Shown here: positions 50,536 to 58,624 of the stretch, piece by piece | Numbering within the stretch: the first letter of the stretch is position 1 | Layout: every line of letters starts with the position of its first letter | NCBI GenBank assembly: GCA_944385995.1 | Contig: CALWZL010000004.1 | Location: 40,995 to 104,994, forward strand | DNA: 64,000 nucleotides | From: an uncultured Faecalibacterium sp. | GTDB lineage: Bacteria; Bacillota; Clostridia; Oscillospirales; Ruminococcaceae | Reading direction: 5' to 3' | Notes under the pieces: model-generated | What the model was told of the DNA's origin: nothing | The model's input: the letters and a program-made list of their open reading frames with translations, nothing else | Databases searched by the model: none | Translations under genes and position numbers: made by a program

Positions 50536-50610
50536 TGGAGCGGGTAATCGGAATCGAACCGACCTCCACAGCTTGGAAGGCTGTTATACTAGCCGATGTA
50601 CTATACCCGC
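50536..50610 (-). tRNA. tRNA-Gly (TCC)
   Basis: Minus-strand cloverleaf with acceptor GCGGGTA/TACCCGC, D-arm GTACATCGGCTAGTAT, anticodon loop CTTCCAA (anticodon TCC, reads GGA), T-loop GGTTCGATTCC and an encoded CCA at 50538–50536. Confidence 0.95.
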
Positions 50611-50623
50611 ATGTGTGAGAAAC

Positions 50624-50652
50624 ATTCTACCACACTTTTTCCGAAAAGTCCA
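50624..50652 (-). promoter_or_regulatory. Promoter of tRNA-Gly
   Basis: TGGACT (50652–50647), a 17-nt spacer and TAGAAT (50629–50624), 14 bp from the mature 5' end. Confidence 0.7.
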
Positions 50653-50675
50653 GAGTGAAAAAGAAAAAAGATTGC

Positions 50676-50704
50676 TTTACACCCGCCGTGCTTTCCGGTA
50701 AGAT
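50676..50704 (+). promoter_or_regulatory. Promoter of the AlkD-like gene
   Basis: TTTACA (50676–50681), a 17-nt spacer and TAAGAT (50699–50704), 22 bp before the ATG at 50726. Confidence 0.65.
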
Positions 50705-50725
50705 AGGGAAAAGGAGGGATTGGAG

Positions 50726-51418
50726 ATGTCCGCAGTGGAAACCATCCGCGCAAGGCTCCTGGAAATGCAGGACCCGGGCTACCAGACTTTTCAACAGAAA
50801 TTGCTGCCCAACATTCCGCCCGAAAAGGTGATTGGAGTTCGGATTCCGGCTCTGCGGGCCCTGGCCCGGGAATTGGCCGGGACCCCGGCAGCGGCGGATT
50901 TTCTGGCCTGTCTGCCCCATGAATATTACGAAGAGAATAACCTGCACGGATTTTTACTGGAGCGAATTTCAGATTACGACACCGCCCTGGCAAAGGTGGA
51001 GGCCTTTTTGCCCTGCATCGACAACTGGGCCACCTGTGACACCATCAGCCCCAGGGTGTTCGCCAAAAACACCGACCGCCTGCTGGAACCGGTGCGGCGG
51101 TGGATTGCCTCGGATCAGACCTACACCATCCGCTATGGCCTGGGGATGCTGATGCGCTACTACCTGGACCAGCAATTCCGGCCCGAATATCTGGCCTGGG
51201 CGGGGTCGGTGACTTCCGAGGAATATTATGTGCAGATGATGGTGGCGTGGTACTTTGCCACCGCTCTGGCCAAACAGCCCCGGGCGGCCTGGCCCTGGGT
51301 GGCTGAGCCCCGGCTGTCCCCCTGGGTGCGGGCCAAGGCGGTTCAGAAGGCCCTGGAGAGCCGCCGGATCACCCCGGAGCAGAAACAGGCCCTCCGGGCC
51401 CTGCGGGAGACATTTTGA
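50726..51418 (+). CDS. DNA alkylation repair protein (AlkD-like)
   Basis: The 230-residue all-helical HEAT-repeat protein matches the AlkD/AlkC-like family: VRIPALRALARELA near the start, HEYYEENNLHGFLLERI, LPCIDNWATCDTISPRVF (the WxxCD motif, Trp and Asp expected at the DNA lesion) and RYGLGMLMRYYLD. It should excise alkylated bases or act on damaged DNA; substrate is not certain. AAGGAGGG lies upstream of ATG 50726. It is followed by the pyrH promoter, so it is probably monocistronic. Confidence 0.88.
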   Translation: MSAVETIRARLLEMQDPGYQTFQQKLLPNIPPEKVIGVRIPALRALARELAGTPAAADFLACLPHEYYEENNLHGFLLERISDYDTALAKVEAFLPCIDNWATCDTISPRVFAKNTDRLLEPVRRWIASDQTYTIRYGLGMLMRYYLDQQFRPEYLAWAGSVTSEEYYVQMMVAWYFATALAKQPRAAWPWVAEPRLSPWVRAKAVQKALESRRITPEQKQALRALRETF

Positions 51419-51503
51419 GGGCCATTTCCCGGGGAAATACCCGGTCAAGGCCCGCCCAGAGGGCCCGAAAGCAAATCCGGCTGTGCGGAAGATGCTTTTC
51501 CTG

Positions 51504-51532
51504 TTTACTTTGGGCCGGTTTTATTGTAAAAT
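51504..51532 (+). promoter_or_regulatory. Promoter of the pyrH-frr operon
   Basis: TTTACT (51504–51509), a 17-nt spacer and TAAAAT (51527–51532), 34 bp before pyrH. Confidence 0.65.
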
Positions 51533-51566
51533 AGGCACAATGAGAATCTAATTGTGCGGAGTGATA

Positions 51567-52283
51567 ATGTTTATGGGACTGAAATATAACCGTATCCTTC
51601 TCAAGATCAGCGGCGAGGCTCTGGGCGGCGACAAGGGCGCCGGCTTTGACGAGGCCGCTATGGACTCCATCTGCGGCGGCGTCAAGAAGGCCTATGACCT
51701 GGGCGTTCAGATCGGCATCGTGGTGGGCGGCGGCAACTTCTGGCGCGGCCGCACCAGCGGCAGGATGGAGCGCACCCTGGCCGACAAGATCGGGATGCTG
51801 GCCACCGTCATGAATGCGCTGGCCGTCTCGGACAAGCTGGCCCAGCTGGGGGTGCCCTCGGAGGTGTTCACTTCCATTGAGATGCCCAAGATCGCCCCGG
51901 TCTTTGACCGGAAGGCTGCCCTGGCCGCCATGGAGGCCGGCAAGGTGGCTGTTTTCGGCGGCGGCACCGGCAATCCCTTCTTCTCCACCGATACCGCCAC
52001 CGCCCTGCGGGCCGTGGAAGTGTCGGCCGATGTCATGTTCAAGGCCACCATGGTGGATGGCGTTTATGACAAGGACCCGCACAAGTACCCTGACGCAAAG
52101 AAATACGACACCCTCACCTTCACCAAGGTGCTGGAGGATCAGCTGGCCGTCATGGACGGCACCGCTGCCACCCTCTGCCGGGACAACCGGCTGCCCATTC
52201 TGGTGTTCGATCTGGCCGACCCCGACAACATTGCCCGGGCCGTCCAGGGCGAAAATGTGGGTACGCTGGTCTATGAAGCGTGA
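51567..52283 (+). CDS. pyrH: Uridylate kinase
   Basis: The 238-residue cytosolic enzyme phosphorylates UMP to UDP. Amino-acid-kinase fold marks are YNRILLKISGEALGGDKG, IVVGGGNFWRGRTS, ADKIGMLATVMNAL, VFGGGTGNPFFSTDTATALRA (20 residues) and VDGVYDKDP. CGGAGTGATA precedes ATG 51567. It heads the conserved pyrH-frr-uppS block. Confidence 0.97.
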   Translation: MFMGLKYNRILLKISGEALGGDKGAGFDEAAMDSICGGVKKAYDLGVQIGIVVGGGNFWRGRTSGRMERTLADKIGMLATVMNALAVSDKLAQLGVPSEVFTSIEMPKIAPVFDRKAALAAMEAGKVAVFGGGTGNPFFSTDTATALRAVEVSADVMFKATMVDGVYDKDPHKYPDAKKYDTLTFTKVLEDQLAVMDGTAATLCRDNRLPILVFDLADPDNIARAVQGENVGTLVYEA

Positions 52284-52415
52284 CCGGGCGCTATACTAAT
52301 CTGGAAGAACTTGCTCTGTCTGCCCGGGAAGATTCCCGCGGGGCGACGCTGAAAGAGGATCAGGACTGGGCGTGCAGCCCGGCAGGATACGATAACGAAC
52401 AGGAGATAGACGACT

Positions 52416-52970
52416 ATGAGCAGCAATACCAAGGTGTTTGAGGACAAGATGAAGAGCGCGGTGGAGCATCTGGAGCGGGAACTGGCCGCTGTCCGGGCCG
52501 GCCGGGCCAATCCTGCCGTGCTGGATAAGGTGACGGTGGAATACTACGGCACCCCCACCCCGATTCAGCAGGTGGCATCGGTGGCAGTCAGCGAGGCCCG
52601 CACCCTGACCATCACCCCGTGGGACCGCTCCCTGCTGCGTCCCATCAGCAAGGCCATCCAGGCCAGCGATGTGGGCATCAACCCCATCGATGACGGCCAG
52701 ACCATCCGTCTGAACTTCCCTGCACCCAACGAGGAGCGCCGCCGCCAGCTGGCCAAGGATGTCTCCAAGATGGGCGAAGAGGCCAAGGTGGCCATCCGCA
52801 ACGTCCGCCGTGACGCCATGGATAAGGCCAAGGCTATGAAGAAGGCCGGCGAGCTGACCGAGGACACCCAGAAGACCATGGAGGAAGAGGTCCAGAAGGT
52901 CACCGACAAGTTCATCAAGCTGGTCGACAAGGCAGTCGAGGAAAAACAGAAGGAGATCATGTCGGTCTGA
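52416..52970 (+). CDS. frr: Ribosome recycling factor
   Basis: The 184-residue factor splits post-termination ribosomes together with EF-G. Marks: RAGRANPAVLDKVTVEYYG, PIQQVASVAVSEARTLTI, PWDRSLLRPISKAIQASDVG and RRQLAKDVSKMGEEAKVAIR. Length is standard. It lies 132 nt after pyrH; I see no gene in that gap. Confidence 0.97.
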   Translation: MSSNTKVFEDKMKSAVEHLERELAAVRAGRANPAVLDKVTVEYYGTPTPIQQVASVAVSEARTLTITPWDRSLLRPISKAIQASDVGINPIDDGQTIRLNFPAPNEERRRQLAKDVSKMGEEAKVAIRNVRRDAMDKAKAMKKAGELTEDTQKTMEEEVQKVTDKFIKLVDKAVEEKQKEIMSV

Positions 52971-52995
52971 CCGATCATAAGCAAAGGAACAGGAG

Positions 52996-53029
52996 GTGCC
53001 GTGTGCTGGGAGGTGCGCGGCACTTTTTG
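52996..53029 (+). terminator. Possible partial terminator between frr and uppS
   Basis: GTGCCG (52996–53001) pairs with CGGCAC (53018–53023), followed by TTTTT. The stem is short, so read-through into uppS is likely. Confidence 0.4.
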
Positions 53030-53078
53030 CGATAACCGGCGCGGGGATATTTGCCCGGCCGGAAGGGGAGGTTAAAAG

Positions 53079-53795
53079 ATGCCGCAGCATCCAGATACGT
53101 TTGCACGCGGGCTGTCGGTGGGAATCATCATGGACGGCAACGGCCGCTGGGCCAAAAAACGGGGCCTGCCCCGGACCGCCGGCCACAAAAAGGGAGCCGA
53201 AGTGTTCCAGCAGATCGCCGATTACTGCGACCAGCTGGGCCTGGCGTCGGTGTATTTCTATGCCTTTTCCACCGAAAACTGGAAGCGCCCCGCCGACGAG
53301 GTGGGGGCTATCATGAAGCTGTTCGGGGAATACCTCATCCGGGCCTTCGATTACAAGAGCCGGAACAACCGGATTGTCTTTCTGGGGGACCGGACGGCCC
53401 TGGAGCCCCGTTACCAGCAGCTGATGAGCGAAATCGAGGCGGACACGGCCGACCGCACCGGCATGGTGCTGAACATTGCGGTGAATTACGGCGGCCGCCA
53501 GGAGATTGTCCGGGCGGCCCGGACCCTGGCCCGGGAGGCCGCTGCCGGCCGGCTGGACCCTGACGCCATCACCGAACAGATGCTGGCAGACCGGATGTAC
53601 ACCGCCGGCCAGCGGGACCCGGATCTGATTCTTCGCCCCAGCGGGGAAAAGCGGCTGTCCAACTTCATGCTGTGGCAGGCCGCCTATTCCGAGCTGGTGG
53701 AGATGGATGTCCTTTGGCCCGACTTCACCCCGGCTGACCTGGACGCCGCCATTGAGGAGTACAACCGGCGTTCCCGCCGGTTCGGCGGCATCTGA
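53079..53795 (+). CDS. uppS: Isoprenyl transferase (undecaprenyl diphosphate synthase)
   Basis: The 238-residue cis-prenyltransferase makes the C55 carrier for peptidoglycan synthesis. The catalytic Asp is in GIIMDGNGRWAKKRG (about residue 19); YAFSTENWKRP, NIAVNYGGRQEIV, DLILRPSGEKRLSNFMLWQ and EMDVLWPDFT complete the family. Length is standard. An AAGGGGAGG site precedes ATG 53079. Confidence 0.97.
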   Translation: MPQHPDTFARGLSVGIIMDGNGRWAKKRGLPRTAGHKKGAEVFQQIADYCDQLGLASVYFYAFSTENWKRPADEVGAIMKLFGEYLIRAFDYKSRNNRIVFLGDRTALEPRYQQLMSEIEADTADRTGMVLNIAVNYGGRQEIVRAARTLAREAAAGRLDPDAITEQMLADRMYTAGQRDPDLILRPSGEKRLSNFMLWQAAYSELVEMDVLWPDFTPADLDAAIEEYNRRSRRFGGI

Positions 53796-53827
53796 GACGG
53801 GGCGACACCCTGAAGTAAGGAGAAACG

Positions 53828-54688
53828 ATGAAAACACGAGTGATTACAGCCCTGGTGGGCATAGCGGTCCTGGTTTTGGTGATGCTGACCTTCAACACCA
53901 TGATCTTCAATCTGGTGGTGGCGGCGGTGGCCCTGATCGGGATGCACGAAGTGTATGCCGCCCTGGGCTTTGAGAGAAAAGACTGGCTGCTCTACGCGGT
54001 CCTGGTACCCTATACCCTGCTGGTGATGCTGTCCAGCTACCAGAGCGTCCGCGGGATGGTGATGGCGGTGTCCTTCGCCCTGATGCTGTTCTACTGCATC
54101 TACCTGGTGATTCGCAACGGCAGCGTCAGCTATCAGAAGGTCAGCGGCCTGATCTTGTTTTCGGGGATCATTTTGTTCTGTTTCTATTCCCTGATTCACC
54201 TGAAAGTCCTGCTGCCGGTGGAACAGTACAGCTACGACGCCATCTTCTTTATCCTGCTGATTCTCTGTTTTGCCTGGGGCGGGGATACCTGCGCCTATTT
54301 TGCGGGCCGGGCCTTCGGCAAACACAAGCTCTGCCCCAAGGTCAGCCCCAAAAAGACGGTGGAAGGCGCCATCGGCGGAGTGCTGGGCACCATGCTGTTC
54401 GGCGTCATCATCACGGTGGTCTATTCGGTGGTGGCCGACCGCACCGAGACCTTTACCCGCAGCAACATCGGGGTGTCCATGTACCTCATCATCGCCCTGC
54501 TGGGTGTGGTGGCGGCGGTGCTGGGCATCTACGGCGACCTGTTCGCCAGCGTGGTCAAGCGTCAGTGCGGCATCAAGGACTATGGCACCATCTTCCCCGG
54601 CCACGGCGGCATCCTGGACCGGTTTGACAGCGTGATGTTCATTGCGCCCTTTGTGTCGATGGTGATTACGGCGGTGTTCTACCGCTGA
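53828..54688 (+). CDS. cdsA: Phosphatidate cytidylyltransferase
   Basis: The 286-residue integral membrane enzyme makes CDP-diacylglycerol. It has about eight hydrophobic segments, WGGDTCAYFAGRAFGKHKL, and the C-terminal CDS signature SVVKRQCGIKDYGTIFPGHG followed by GILDRFDS. It lies 32 nt after uppS with AAGGAG upstream. Confidence 0.96.
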   Translation: MKTRVITALVGIAVLVLVMLTFNTMIFNLVVAAVALIGMHEVYAALGFERKDWLLYAVLVPYTLLVMLSSYQSVRGMVMAVSFALMLFYCIYLVIRNGSVSYQKVSGLILFSGIILFCFYSLIHLKVLLPVEQYSYDAIFFILLILCFAWGGDTCAYFAGRAFGKHKLCPKVSPKKTVEGAIGGVLGTMLFGVIITVVYSVVADRTETFTRSNIGVSMYLIIALLGVVAAVLGIYGDLFASVVKRQCGIKDYGTIFPGHGGILDRFDSVMFIAPFVSMVITAVFYR

Positions 54689-54716
54689 ACGGCTGATGAG
54701 AGGAGAGAACGCTCCT

Positions 54717-55868
54717 ATGGCGAAAAAAATTACCCTGCTGGGCTCCACCGGGTCCATTGGCACCCAGAGCCTGGATGTGGTCCGGGCCGAAGGCTATGAG
54801 GTGTTCGGCCTGTCGGCCCACAGTCATACCGACTTGCTGCTCCAGCAGATCGAAGCATTTCACCCCCGGGTGGTCTGCATGACCGACCCGGCCGCCGCCC
54901 AAAAACTGGACGCCGCCCTGGCGGGCCGGGCCGACGCCCCCAAACTGCTCCGGGGCCCCGAAGGGCTGCGGGAGCTGGCCGCCATGGACGGGACCGATGT
55001 GGTTCTGAACAGCGTGGTGGGGATTGCGGGCCTGGGGGCTTCCCTCAGCGCCATCGAGAGCGGCCACGATCTGGCCCTGGCCAACAAGGAGAGTCTGGTC
55101 ACCGGCGGCCACCTGGTCACCCAGGCGGTGGAGCGCTGCGGCGTCAAACTGCTGCCGGTGGACAGTGAGCACTCGGCCATCTTCCAGTGCCTCCAGGACA
55201 CCGAGAGCGCCAAATCTCTCACCAAAATCCTCCTGACCGCCTCAGGCGGGCCCTTCTTCGGGATGAAAACCGAGGAGCTGCGGAACAAAAAGAAGGAGGA
55301 CGCCCTCAAACACCCCAACTGGAGCATGGGGGCCAAAATCACCATCGACAGCGCCACCCTGATGAACAAGGGCCTGGAGCTGATCGAGGCGGTCTGGCTG
55401 TTCGGCCTGCCCCCTGAAAAAATCCAGATTGTGGTCCAGCGCCAGAGCATCATCCATTCGGCGGTCCAGTTCAGCGACAACTCGGTGATTGCCCAGCTGG
55501 GTGTGCCGGATATGCGGATTCCGATTCAGTACGCCCTGACCTGGCCCCGGCGGGGCGGGCCGGTGGCCCCCGAGCTGGATTTTGCAGCCCTCAAAGTGTT
55601 GACCTTCGACGTGGCCGACGAGGAGACGTTCCGGTGTCTGGCCGCCTGCAAAAAGGCCATCGCCAAGGGGGGCCTTGGCCCCTGCGCCGCCAACGGCGCC
55701 AACGAGGAGGCCGTCAAGCTGTTCCTGGAGGATAAGATCGGCTTTTTGGACATCGGCCGCCTGGTGGAGGCGGTGGTGGACAGCGACAGCTTCGGCGGTG
55801 ATTATACCCTGCCGGATGTCTACGAGTGTGACCGGATGGCCCGGGACTTTGTCCACAGCCACCTGTAA
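54717..55868 (+). CDS. dxr: 1-deoxy-D-xylulose 5-phosphate reductoisomerase
   Basis: The 383-residue NADPH enzyme makes methylerythritol phosphate in the MEP isoprenoid pathway. Marks: LLGSTGSIGTQSLDVV (NADPH site, residues ~6–21), ALANKESLVTGGHLV, LPVDSEHSAIFQCL (metal Asp/Glu), SGGPFF, HPNWSMGAKITIDSATLMNK. I use ATG 54717 with AGGAGAG upstream; an extension of seven residues has no ribosome site. Confidence 0.97.
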   Translation: MAKKITLLGSTGSIGTQSLDVVRAEGYEVFGLSAHSHTDLLLQQIEAFHPRVVCMTDPAAAQKLDAALAGRADAPKLLRGPEGLRELAAMDGTDVVLNSVVGIAGLGASLSAIESGHDLALANKESLVTGGHLVTQAVERCGVKLLPVDSEHSAIFQCLQDTESAKSLTKILLTASGGPFFGMKTEELRNKKKEDALKHPNWSMGAKITIDSATLMNKGLELIEAVWLFGLPPEKIQIVVQRQSIIHSAVQFSDNSVIAQLGVPDMRIPIQYALTWPRRGGPVAPELDFAALKVLTFDVADEETFRCLAACKKAIAKGGLGPCAANGANEEAVKLFLEDKIGFLDIGRLVEAVVDSDSFGGDYTLPDVYECDRMARDFVHSHL

Positions 55869-55925
55869 CGATACGCCCCCGCGAAAGGGGTGGGCGGCGC
55901 GAGGCGCCGTCATAGAGGGAAACGT

Positions 55926-57047
55926 ATGTCAGTCATCATCACCTTTTTGGCCTCCGTGCTGGTGTTCGGCGCGGTGATTGCCATCCATGAGTTCGGGCAT
56001 TTTTCGGCCGCCAAGCTCTCGGGCATCCAGGTGAACGAATATGCCATCGGGATGGGCCCGGCCCTGTACAAGAAAATCATCGGGAGCACCCAGTATACCC
56101 TCCGGCTTCTGCCCATCGGCGGCTATGTGGCCATGGAGGGGGAGGGGAGCCCCGAATCCAACGCCGCCCAGCGGGAGCGGGACGCCGGCCTGGAGGAAGA
56201 GGAACCGGAGGATTTTAATCCCATCCCGCCCGAACGGCGGACCGGGATTGCCTTCCCGGAGGCCGCCATCTGGAAGCGGGCCATTGTGATGGCCGCCGGA
56301 CCGCTGATGAATTTTGTGCTGGGCTTTGTGGTGCTGCTGGGCCTGATCTCGTTCCGGTCCGACCCCATCGCCAGCCGGGTGATTTACAGCATCGCCGACG
56401 GCGCCCTCTGCGGGCAGACTGGGCTCCAGGCGGGGGATGAGATTGTGGCCGTCAACGGCCGCCGGTGCTTCATCGCCAACGACATCCTGTATGAACTGGT
56501 CCGCACCCAGAATACCCAGGCAGATTTTACCGTCCGTCGGGATGGCAAGCTGGTCCAGCTGCCGGGGGTTCAGTTTGACAGCTATACCGATGAGAACGGC
56601 AATGCCCGGATGGACATCGGCTTCACCGTCTACGCCCTGGAAAAGACCCCCGCCAACATCCTGAAAGAGACTTTCAACAGCGAGTTGTACTATGGGCGGA
56701 TTATTTTTACCTCCCTGGTGGATTTGCTGCGGGGCCGGGAGAGCATCAACAATCTGTCCGGGCCGGTGGGGATTGTGTCCGCCATCAGCCAGGCGGCCAG
56801 CTATGGCCTCACCGACCTGCTGGAACTGCTGGTCCTGATTACCGTCAACCTGGGCGTGTTAAATCTGCTGCCCATCCCGGCCCTGGACGGCGGACGGCTG
56901 GTGTTCCTGGCCGTGGAGGCGGTCATCCGCCGGCCTGTGTCTGAGCGTGTCCAGGAAAATCTGACCCTGGCGACCTTCATTCTGCTGTTCGGGCTGATGA
57001 TCTTCGCCACCTACAACGATGTACTGCGTTTAATCACCGGTGCCTGA
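55926..57047 (+). CDS. rseP: Site-2 intramembrane zinc metalloprotease
   Basis: The 373-residue membrane protease (RseP/RasP) cleaves anti-sigma factors and signal-peptide remnants. The zinc motif HEFGH is at about residues 21–25; GIQVNEYAIGMGPALYK and LRLLPIGGYVAMEGEG follow; a PDZ domain (TGLQAGDEIVAVNGR) lies in the middle; NLLPIPALDGGRLVF supplies the third zinc ligand. An acidic insert (about residues 85–100) follows the first core helix. Its place after dxr is conserved in Firmicutes. Confidence 0.96.
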   Translation: MSVIITFLASVLVFGAVIAIHEFGHFSAAKLSGIQVNEYAIGMGPALYKKIIGSTQYTLRLLPIGGYVAMEGEGSPESNAAQRERDAGLEEEEPEDFNPIPPERRTGIAFPEAAIWKRAIVMAAGPLMNFVLGFVVLLGLISFRSDPIASRVIYSIADGALCGQTGLQAGDEIVAVNGRRCFIANDILYELVRTQNTQADFTVRRDGKLVQLPGVQFDSYTDENGNARMDIGFTVYALEKTPANILKETFNSELYYGRIIFTSLVDLLRGRESINNLSGPVGIVSAISQAASYGLTDLLELLVLITVNLGVLNLLPIPALDGGRLVFLAVEAVIRRPVSERVQENLTLATFILLFGLMIFATYNDVLRLITGA

Positions 57048-57071
57048 TGTAAAAACAGGAGGTTTCATACC

Positions 57072-58118
57072 ATGCGCCAGCCCAAGCGTGAAGTCAAAAT
57101 CGGCAGCCTGACCATTGGCGGCAGCAACCCCATCGCGGTCCAAACCATGCTGAATGTCCCCATCCAGGACATCGAGGGCAACGTGGCCCAGGCCAAACGG
57201 TGCGAGGCGGCGGGCTGCCAGATTCTGCGGGTCACCTGCCCCACCCCCGAAGATGCCAGGTGCATCGAGGCGGTGAAAAAGGCAGTGAATATCCCCATCG
57301 TGGCGGATATCCACTTTGATTACCGGGCCGCTCTGGCCTGTGCCGCGGTGGGGGTGGACAAAATCCGCATCAACCCCGGCAACATCGGGGACGACGACCG
57401 GGTGAAGGAAGTGGTCCGGGCCTGCCGGGCCGGAAACATTCCCATCCGCATCGGAGTCAACGGCGGCAGCCTGGAAAAGCACATCCTGGCCCAGTACGGC
57501 GCCCCGGTGCCCGAGGCCATGGTGGAGAGCGCTCTCTATCATGTCCGCCTGCTGGAAAAGTTTGATTTCCACGACATTGTCATCTCCATCAAGAGCTCCA
57601 ACGTCCCCCGGATGATGGAGGCCTACCGGCAGCTGTCGGCGGTCACCGACTACCCCCTCCATGTGGGGGTCACCGAGGCCGGCACCTATCAGATGGGCCT
57701 GCTGAAATCCGGCATGGGGATCGGCGGGCTGCTGATGGAGGGCATCGGCGACACCATCCGGGTGTCTCTGGCCGCCGACCCCGAAAAGGAAGTGGAGGCC
57801 GGCTACAACATCCTGCGGGCGGTGGGGTTCCCGGTGGCGGGCCCCGAGGTCATCACCTGTCCCACCTGCGGCCGGACCCAGTATCCCTGTACCGAAATTG
57901 CCAACGAGGTGGAGCGCCGGCTCCAGGGCTACAAAAAGCCCATCAAGGTGGCGGTGATGGGCTGCGTGGTCAACGGTCCCGGCGAGGCCCGGGAGGCTGA
58001 CATCGGTATTGCCGGCGGCAAGGGCGAGGCTCTGCTGTTTGTCCACGGCGAACCGGTCCGCAAACTGGTGGGAGACAACATCCTGGACCAGTTCATGGAG
58101 GAAATTTATAAACTGTGA
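57072..58118 (+). CDS. ispG: 4-hydroxy-3-methylbut-2-en-1-yl diphosphate synthase
   Basis: The 348-residue [4Fe-4S] enzyme (GcpE) performs the penultimate MEP-pathway step. Marks: VKIGSLTIGGSNPIAVQTM, TCPTPEDARCIEAV, DIHFDYRAAL, RINPGNIG, and the cluster Cys residues in CPTCGRTQYPC with the conserved GCVVNGPGEAREADIGIAGG. AGGAGG lies upstream of ATG 57072. It overlaps the GNAT gene by 4 nt. Confidence 0.97.
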   Translation: MRQPKREVKIGSLTIGGSNPIAVQTMLNVPIQDIEGNVAQAKRCEAAGCQILRVTCPTPEDARCIEAVKKAVNIPIVADIHFDYRAALACAAVGVDKIRINPGNIGDDDRVKEVVRACRAGNIPIRIGVNGGSLEKHILAQYGAPVPEAMVESALYHVRLLEKFDFHDIVISIKSSNVPRMMEAYRQLSAVTDYPLHVGVTEAGTYQMGLLKSGMGIGGLLMEGIGDTIRVSLAADPEKEVEAGYNILRAVGFPVAGPEVITCPTCGRTQYPCTEIANEVERRLQGYKKPIKVAVMGCVVNGPGEAREADIGIAGGKGEALLFVHGEPVRKLVGDNILDQFMEEIYKL

Positions 58119-58612
58119 TCGATCTTACAATCAATCCGGCGTCCCCGGCGGACCTGGCCCAGCTGCTGCCTTTTTACCGCGGAGCGGCAGCCCGGCCCGA
58201 CTGTCCCTGGGACGAATGGTATCCCGATCCAGCTACCCTGACCGCCGATCAGAGCAGGGGGCAGCTTTTCTGCGCCCGAACGGCGGAAGGGTCTTTGGTG
58301 GGGGCGTATGTCCTCTCCTTCGACGACCCCGACACCGCTGCCCTGCCCTGTTGGAACCGGGATTGGGAACCCGCCGGGGAAGTGGTGCGGCTGCTGGTGG
58401 TCCCGGCCTGGGAAAACCAGGGGATGGGCCGCCGTCTGTTGGCCGACGCCATGGAACGTCTGGCCGGGATGGGATGCAGAAGCTGCCGCATCCTGGTGGG
58501 TCGGGAAAACCACCGCGCCCTCCGCTCCTATGCCAAACTGGGCTTTGGCCGGACAGGCAGGGCGCGGCTTTACGATACAGACTTTGACTGCTTTGAACAA
58601 GAGCTGTTTTAA
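58115..58612 (+). CDS. GNAT-family N-acetyltransferase
   Basis: The 165-residue acetyltransferase has the acetyl-CoA loop LLVVPAWENQGMGRRLLADA (about residues 92–111), followed by AMERLAGMGC and LVGRENHRALRSYAKLGF. The substrate is unknown. It starts with GTG at 58115, overlapping the ispG stop, so it is translationally coupled. The stop is 12 nt before polC. Confidence 0.88.
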   Translation: MIDLTINPASPADLAQLLPFYRGAAARPDCPWDEWYPDPATLTADQSRGQLFCARTAEGSLVGAYVLSFDDPDTAALPCWNRDWEPAGEVVRLLVVPAWENQGMGRRLLADAMERLAGMGCRSCRILVGRENHRALRSYAKLGFGRTGRARLYDTDFDCFEQELF

Positions 58613-58624
58613 AGGAGAAGCGCA